Assembly: GCA_023678885.1 (NCBI GenBank) | Contig: CM042979.1 | Span: forward strand, 25,906,981-25,970,980 | From: Pogostemon cablin | Taxonomy: Eukaryota; Streptophyta; Magnoliopsida; Lamiales; Lamiaceae | Direction of reading: 5' to 3' | DNA length: 64,000 bases | Shown here: piece after piece, positions 57,217 through 64,000 of the stretch | How positions within the stretch are numbered: position 1 is the first letter of the stretch | Layout: the number at the start of each line of letters is the position of its first letter | Program-made: the position numbers and the translations under genes | Notes under the pieces: generated by a model | Told to the model about the DNA's origin: nothing | What the model saw: the letters and a program-made list of their open reading frames with translations, nothing else | The model's database searches: none

Positions 57217-57249
57217 ATGGGTGTATTTCATTAAAGGTAATGTAGTATT

Positions 57250-58448
57250 TGTTGGCAATTGGATCGTGTGGTTCAAACGTGATCCGTTAGTCAAACAGGC
57301 AAACAAAACAGCGGAAGCAATTTAAATGTGTTTACCGTACTTCTGGGTTGGTGTAGAGGATGAACTGCAGAGAACTACCTCTGATCTTCTACTGTATGTC
57401 CCAAGTGTGATCCTGCTGTTGTGTGGGCAACAGTCTGCAGGATCTCTCAATCTGCTTCTCTTCCCTTCTCTCACCAAAAGAGGCGCAGGAATAATCTGAA
57501 GGTTCCAGGAAGTTGAGTTCACTTATATATTGGGCTACAGCAGGGACCAGGAGGAGAAATTGGGCTGGGCCTCAATTGAATTTAATTAACCAAGCTTAGC
57601 CCAAAGCTTTTAATTAAATCCAATAATAATATAGTCCACTAAAATATTATTACTGCACTACCCGTCCAATCCCAAAATTATGTTCTGGGCTCCTTCTTAT
57701 TATAAGCCCGATAGTCTCCCCATGTTTAAGATATTCAATGTCCATTAATTAATTAAGTTACTGACAACTCAAATTAATTAATATCTCATCCGAGAGTAGT
57801 ACCACTCAACCTTATTATCATGCCGGAAATTAATCCACTTGCAAGATTTACATGATAAACCTTATGAGCTCCTCAAGGGGACATCATCAACCTATGACGG
57901 ACATGGATTCCTTCTACAATCAACAGCACACCATAGATACAGCACTACTTCCCAACTCACCGAGTTTGTTGATTTAATACTTATAAATCTCACCCATTGA
58001 TGAATCAAAGAAATACATACTGCCCTACGTGTCGAGGTTATTGTATAGGGATTAAGAGCACGAACTTCCATAATAATAGAGATCAAGTTCTACTATATAG
58101 TCAGTATAAGAAGAACGATCTCAAGCGGTCCTGCTCAATACACACAAGTGCACTAATGTGATTCTATAGCCAAGACAAGCTAATACCAAACCACACTACA
58201 ACCATACCGATAGAGAGTCCCCGTCTATTTCAGTTGTGAGCATCTGTTTATACTTTATAAGGAAATCGATAATATGATCTTCCGCGTGTTGTCGCACAAC
58301 ATATTATCTACAGTATAAAGTAAGTGGACTATGGCATCATGCATATAAATAAATTATAAGACGCAAACATTTGATCAATGATTCTCATTTCAAATATTGT
58401 TATGACATTGTTCATACTAAAGTTAGACTTTTAGTATACAATCCAACA
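57250..58448 (-). repeat. copia 3' LTR (1199 bp), minus orientation
   Basis: Plus-strand left end TGTTGGCAATTGGATCG and right end GTATACAATCCAACA are inverted TG/CA termini. On the inner side, AAGTGGGAGATTG (minus strand) is a polypurine tract. A TATA-like ATATATAAG (minus) lies near 57525, and a cluster of RGCCCA motifs at 57535-57720. Confidence 0.82.
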
Positions 58449-61400
58449 ATCTCCCACTTATACTAAAAGACTATGCTGTCATGTCTTCTACCATACATTT
58501 GATTCCTACTCCCACTACACGACCATTAAAAGCTCTCGCCTTAATGTCCTTGTAAATGGTTTTACTAGGTCATCATCCGATGCAATCTAGGCGACAACAA
58601 CCTTCCCCTCATCATACGATTTCTCGTAGCAGGTGGTACTCGCGCTCCATGTGTTTAATTGCCTTATGGACTCGTGATTCCTTCAAGTTTGCAACTGCAC
58701 CAATATCATCAATATAAATTGTGATATCCTTGGGCAAACTTAGAAACACTTCGAAGTCCATCTTGAAGTTTCTAGAGTCATATAGATACTTTGGCTGCCT
58801 TATAGGCTCCAATTCATCATCTTTCCATGATGGAGTCCGGAGTCTGAAATATATTTCTATATAACACTCCTCCACATTATGACTCTACTTCCTAAAATTA
58901 AACACATAACCTTTGAGGAGAATTTACTACCGTCCAATTTGACTAAAAAATCCGAATCTACGTAATCCACAAGAAGCAGTGAATCTGTCCAGTAAGTCCA
59001 CATATAATTTCCAGTCCTTCTCAGGCACTTTATAAATGTCTTACCACAGTTCATCATTCTTGTTCCGGGTTACGTTTATACCCACTGTTCATGCATTCAG
59101 CAAAACAGATATCCAACATCGTTCATAGCATTCCTTAGATTAAGCTTCCTTATTCGCCGAAGCATAAGGAACCGCTTTCATCCTCTTTATCTTCTTCTTG
59201 TGTCTCAAAGACACATTCACTTAGATAAATTTACATGCTAAACGAGTATGGACTGTATCATTTTATGAAACTTGAGATAAGCATAATATCCTTTCTTGTG
59301 ATCCGTATTACCGTGATCAAAAGGATGTATTTTGCCTTTCTTAAGTCCTTCATCTTTACCGCTTTATTAACCACACCCATACGCCCGATAATACTCTTTC
59401 ATTGTCTCCAATGAGCAAGATACTATCTACGTATAGTACAAGAAACACCACCACGTTTCCGTCACTCTTTACAACACACAAGACTCATCCGCTCATTGAT
59501 TTAAATCCATGCCACTGGATTACCTAATCAAAACAGATGCTTCACTATCTTAAAGCTTGTTTTAGTCCATCGCTGGACACTTTTAAGCTTACTACCAAAA
59601 TGCTATTAGTACTTTGCAATGAATTACTCTGGTTGCTTCACATAGATGTTTTCCTCAAGACTTCCAATCAGGAAAGCTGTCTTGACATCTATTTGCTGTT
59701 CCTCATAATTCAATATGAGCAGCAATCAATAAAAGAATCCGGATCAATTTAAGCATAGCTACCAGCGAATATGTTCCCTCATAATCGAACCATTTCTTTC
59801 TGAGTACATCTTTTCGCAACCAGCTTTGCTTCCAAGGTTTTCACCTTTCCATATGATCCTCTTTTATTTCCTTTGACCACTTGCAATGGCTTTTACACCA
59901 TTTAGTGGTCATACAAGTTCCCAGACTTAATATAGAATCCATAGATTCTATTTCATCATACATTGCAACTTACTAAGATTCCGCATTTTCATCTTGTAGT
60001 GCTACGTCGTATCCGTGGGACAATACCATGTTCACTAGGGATCAAGTCTCACGACTCTCCCAAAACATATATTTATGGGTTGTCATACAACCCTCCCACT
60101 ACGACAAGGCGCTACATGTAATTGTGTATCAGACGTGACATGCGTTGCAGTTTACCTTGTGGTATATCCTCTTGTACACTTGGTACTTATACTTAGTGTT
60201 TTCCTCTCACTTCCTTTAGAACAACATATACATGGGTTTGTGATTTATTACATAGTCCTTTTCCAAAAATCTAGTTATTGAGTTAACAATTATCCTTCGA
60301 TCTTTTGGACTAAATAAATCACCCTCCATTTTTCTAGGATATCCCATATACAGACAAACGTTTCACGAATTACTGTATCTAGGGCATATCCATAAAATGA
60401 ATTTAATTATTCCAAATAATTCATCATCTATCTAATCATAACCATAAGAGTCTTATTCCTTCTACCCACCACACAATTCAGCTGGGGCATACCCGGTGTA
60501 GTCAACTTGAGATTTAATCTCAACTTCTGATCAATAGCTCCTAACTATCCCAAGAGGTATTCGCCATCATGACTGAATCGTAATGACTTAATATATTTTC
60601 CATGACGCTTCACTGTACCAGCCTTACAATTCTTGAATTAATCAAAGAACTTAGACATGCAGTGCATCATATAAATATATTGGTTTCCAGAATAATCTTC
60701 GAATATTCATAACCTCCTTTCGTCTGGATAATATTAAGTTCGCTTGAATCAGAATGAACTAATTCCAACATATATATCTTTGGCTCTACACCCCACAGCC
60801 TTGAAAAGGCAGTTAATCATTTTTACTTCCAAGCAAGACACGCAAGTCCGATAGTTTCCACTTTAGATAAACCTTTCAGTCTATCGGCTATCAACTTTTG
60901 AATCCTATTCAAGTAAAATGAACTAATCTTAGACGCCAAATGTATGTTTAGTTCATCTTTGAAGGTTCCTTTCTCTTACTAATATTAGAAGATGCATTAT
61001 TAATTACTATTTGTTGCATCTGTGGGATGTACATGATTCAAGAGTTTACATATTATCCACCAACGTACTTTAACGGATTATAGCCTCATTCCTCATTACT
61101 ATGACCATGTCATTTAAATGAAATGAAGTATCCATCCGTTAAAGTATAGAAACCGAAATCAAATTCTTTCTATAAAACGTACGTAAAGATAATTTCTCAT
61201 AATCAATCGTTTATTCTTATCATGAGATAAATAAATTACTCCAACTGCAATAGCCACTACCTTTGTAGTTTTACCCATGTCATTACAATCTTATCCTTAC
61301 TAAGTGAAAAACATTTAGTGATTCCAGTATCTACACAGTTCGAGTCAGTAGATGCCATCACTAATCATGTTTAATCATTAGTAAATAAGATATTAAACTT

Positions 61401-62000
61401 GTTCACATCATGATGAAAATGGCTTTTCCTTTGCCACATGTTTTGTCAGAAGTTTCCCACCATTTACATCCTCTCGTAATTCAGGTGGAACTAACTCAAA
61501 GCATCTAGGCAATTATGGAAAATAAATTGACTTAGGTTTCCCCTTCAATTTCTATTCCATGTGATTCCAATTCATTCATCAAATTCTATCATGACCTATC
61601 GCCTTTTAAATTACTCGAGTATCCGAAGAGTTACATGAGACCATCATATTTCTATGAACCTCTCATCTCTTCACTAGAGACATTAACAGGCATCATGAGA
61701 CATCCTATGTGAGAACACATTTTTATTTTCTTAAGCAGTAATTTTCTAAACCATGATTCTTTTCTAATCATCTAATTTGGACAAGTAAATATAATGTCTT
61801 TTAGTTAACAATTAGTGAAATAAAACCATTCGAAATTCAGAGAATCACAAATAAATTTACCGATCAAATCTTCGAATTTTATTCTTTTATATTGATTCCC
61901 TCAAAACAATATAAAATAAAATTCACCGACATCTCAAGCACCGTGAGTCTGCAAGCCACGATAGTGTGGACGTTTACAAACCCGAACATTTACAAGAGAA
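58449..62000 (-). pseudogene. Ty1/copia gag-pol remains, heavily mutated
   Basis: Read on the minus strand from high to low coordinates: a GAG-pre-integrase-like stretch (60900-60780: SCLE-type finger followed by FKAVGCRAK), RT with DVKTAFLIGSLEENIYVKQ (59692-59636) and LVLYVDSILLIGDNE (about 59446-59405; the catalytic YVDD is now YVDS), then RNase H with LRRTGNYM, GYVDSDF, SRVIMWRS (59030-58865) and the KYHL-type end, here REYHLLREIV (58620). Copia order (integrase before RT) holds. Stops and indels occur every 100-200 bp. The gag at 61000-62000 is assumed from position only. Confidence 0.72.
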
Positions 62001-62640
62001 GGTTTTACCCATTAATTTCATTTGTCAACCTAACTTTATGACAAAATAATTAATAGTCGGTTCCTCTTTAGCCATGCAAATAAAAGCAGTGACTCCGATG
62101 GGGAGGATACTTATTATTTACATCTAAGTGTACACCATTATTTGACCCCAAGTCCGCGGCCCAAGCTTGTGTGCCTTACAGATGGAGAAGTACACACGCG
62201 CTCGGATAACTTCCTATAGTCATCAATTACAAGTTTGTACCAGTGAACTGCATATAAACTCATCCGATAGGGAGGAAGGTCTAAGCCAACACGCAAGTTC
62301 ATATGCATCACATTACAAACGTAATTATTTAATGAAGTCTGTTCCAGCAATCCATGAATAAACTCATCCGATGGGGAGGAAGGCTCTAATGCCGACGCGC
62401 AAGTCTATTCACATTGCTAACAAACCAATAATGGAGGCCGCAGGAATTTATTACCAATTCCCTCTCCCACTTAGTAATTTAATTACCGAGGGTTTTTAAC
62501 ATGCATATAATATTCAGAATAAAATATACAACTTAGACATGCTTCTATTAACAGCAATTTAAATAAATAAATCACATAGAACATGTCTTTCACATATACA
62601 ACAATAATTGACAATTAAATCAATTAATCAGTTATATAAT
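62001..62640. other. retrotransposon-like leader region with a short repeat
   Basis: A motif CTCCGATGGGGAGGA or CATCCGATAGGGAGGA occurs at about 62095, 62261 and 62364 with a similar CGCAAGTTCAT / CGCAAGTCTAT follow-up. Likely the 5' part of the copia element or a second decayed element. No gene. Confidence 0.4.
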
Positions 62641-63085
62641 ATTAATTAATTGCGTAATAAATAGTGGATCAATTAAATGGGCCCTAAAGCAACAAATAAG
62701 CACAAAATGAGCGGCACATTAATAAATTAATCATGCTCATTATCTATGGCTCATAATCTTAACCCAAAATTAAATTAAATCCACCAAGCCGACTAGCACA
62801 AAATTAGTCTATTAATAAATAACTAATTTATCATGCTTGGCCCATTATCCACAATTAATTAAAATCAGGATTAGAGGTCCAGCAGCCCATATCCATTTTA
62901 ATTAAAATTGGGCCCATCAGCCCAAAACCAATTAATTAAAATAAAGGCCCAACTGAGACAGCCCACAAGCATATTAATAAAATATGGGCCTTTATCAGCC
63001 CAACAGCCCATAAGCTTTCAATTAAAATTGGGCCTTTAAATCCAGCCCAAAACCAAATTGATCCAAAGCCCAAAGGGCAGCCCAT
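62641..63085. repeat. cluster of GGCCCA/AGCCCA (site II-like) motifs
   Basis: More than ten RGCCCA or TGGGCY hexamers occur in about 450 bp of otherwise AT-rich DNA. TGGGCY is the site II element bound by TCP factors in plant promoters. Similar clusters are in the LTRs at 4660-4870 and 57535-57720. Confidence 0.5.
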
Positions 63086-64000
63086 TGTACATCTGCTGCC
63101 CTATGCAATAGTCGTCGCTTCTACCTCACACAGAAAGCAGCGGCTCATCTTGGCGCCACTTCAGCCGGCGGACTTGCCCCACAGCCACCGGAATCGAGCA
63201 GCACCGACAACCGCCTGCCCGACGCTGCTCATATGCCGGCAGCATACATGTAGTCGCCAGACGACTCCAGCGACGCCTGCCGCCTACCTTCTGCTGAGCA
63301 TCCTTTCAAACACAGCGCCACCACCAATCGATCAGAAGCCGCCGATGCAGCCCAGGCCACGATCAAGATGGATGATCGCCAACGCTACGCTGGCCGTCAG
63401 CAGGCACGCCGCCGACTGATAGAGCTGCGGACGCCGAAGGCAGCCCACCGATCTGAGTCGACTGTAACTGTTGGTGTTGCACGAAGATCGCCGATCAATG
63501 GCTCCAGACGGCATGGCTCGCGACCTCCGACAATAAGTAAGTCGCCGATGGTCGAACTCAGCCGCGCCTCCCACCAGCACGGTCGACAGCGACCAGCCAC
63601 GTTAGGCTCCAGACGATGACACGCTCGGAATCACCAGGGGACCCACCCAGAAACTTCCGTCAACTTGACCAGAGTCGCCGTTTCTCCCATCGTTGTTAGC
63701 GATTGATTTCAGCAGCCGAGACCAAACCCGCCGTCAGTCTGCTTCACTCGCCGCCTGGTTCCGCATCGATGGATCACACGTGAAGCCGCGCTTTTAGCCC
63801 ATCGTATACCAGACTGCGTCATCAGCCCCGATGTGTCCCTTTTTCTTTCAGTGGTCGGCTTGCTGACTTGTCCAGCAGCCATCAACCTTGAGTCGCTAGC
63901 AGTCCAAGAACGCCAGCCTTCGTCAGTCCAAGATCCGCCAAGTCATTCGTGGATTCAGGCAGTGTACCAGCCTCCAAGGCTTTCTTCCTTGCGTAATTGT
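63086..64000. other. GC-rich unassigned sequence
   Basis: Base composition changes sharply to GC-rich. Overlapping ORFs exist on both strands (63150-63619), but they are short, repetitive in Pro/Ala/Arg and unlike known proteins. The stretch may be a GC-rich LTR or leader of another element, or a CpG-rich 5' end of a gene outside the window. Confidence 0.3.

Larger units (their letters stand above)
39161..57247 (+). mobile_element. large composite MULE: FAR1-type transposase plus OTU protease (+) and PMD gene (-), with nested LTR elements
   Basis: Inverted similarity between 39161-39190 and 57217-57247 (TACTAAATTATCC against TACTACATTACC, then ATACACACAT against ATACACCCAT) suggests the two ends of one Mutator-like element. 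Inside are a promoter-like leader and a short first exon (39427), a transposase (48884-50960), an OTU protease (51120-51826), a PMD gene on the other strand (56091-52533), and four palindromic arrays. Removing element C (9036 bp) and the lone LTR (about 1650 bp) leaves roughly 7.4 kb, a sensible size for an autonomous MULE. The outermost TIR and the TSD are not proven because a copia LTR starts at 57250. Confidence 0.6.

Noticed and set aside
63150..63619. Overlapping GC-rich ORFs on both strands
   Set aside because: No domain or codon pattern favours one frame; kept only as an unassigned region.

Overview
The window is plant nuclear DNA. It holds spliced genes with GT/AG introns, a FAR1-RELATED SEQUENCE transcription factor, an AKR13-type aldo/keto reductase, Stowaway, hAT and Mutator MITEs, and Ty3/gypsy and Ty1/copia LTR retrotransposons with plant-type primer binding sites. 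I read it as a eudicot but cannot name the family. Only two host genes are convincing: the 3' end of an FRS gene (2-1245) and a complete five-exon aldo/keto reductase (27827-30414). A broken paralogue of the reductase lies at 15291-16034. Almost everything else is transposable elements, many nested with readable target-site duplications (TSDs).

Layout. 1-3.6 kb: FRS 3' end and unique DNA. 3.7-4.5 kb: a hAT MITE. 4.6-14.4 kb: a complete but dead chromovirus-type (Tekay-like) gypsy element with 2.3-kb LTRs, TSD AAGAT and a probable intron between gag and protease. 14.5-18.9 kb: reductase pseudogene, then a LINE fragment. 19.3-22.7 kb: MITEs. 22.87-27.69 kb: a three-level nest (Stowaway, Stowaway, gag-only LTR element A) ending 137 bp before the reductase ATG. 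30.97-31.95 kb: small inverted-repeat elements. 32.7-37.0 kb: LTR element B, same family as A but in the opposite orientation. 37.5-38.7 kb: a hAT element and a Stowaway.

39.16-57.25 kb is the most unusual part. It looks like one large Mutator-like element (MULE). On + it carries a FAR1-type transposase followed by an OTU cysteine protease, and on - a plant mobile domain (PMD) gene. It is split by a 9-kb Athila-like gag-protease LTR element (C, TSD GATAC) and by a lone LTR. Both the MULE and element C contain arrays of a palindromic GGTCGAA/TTCGACC core. From 57.25 kb to the end is a decayed, minus-oriented copia element, then unassigned repeat-like DNA.

The two observations I rate highest are, first, an array of about 17 short hairpins in the non-coding part of elements A and B, whose outer stem pair changes in a compensated way (G-C, A-T, T-A). 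Second, the GGTTCGACC/GGTCGAACC inverted-motif arrays occur at four places in element C and, in related form, at four places in the surrounding MULE. No element here looks able to move on its own; most breaks are transitions expected from methyl-cytosine decay.
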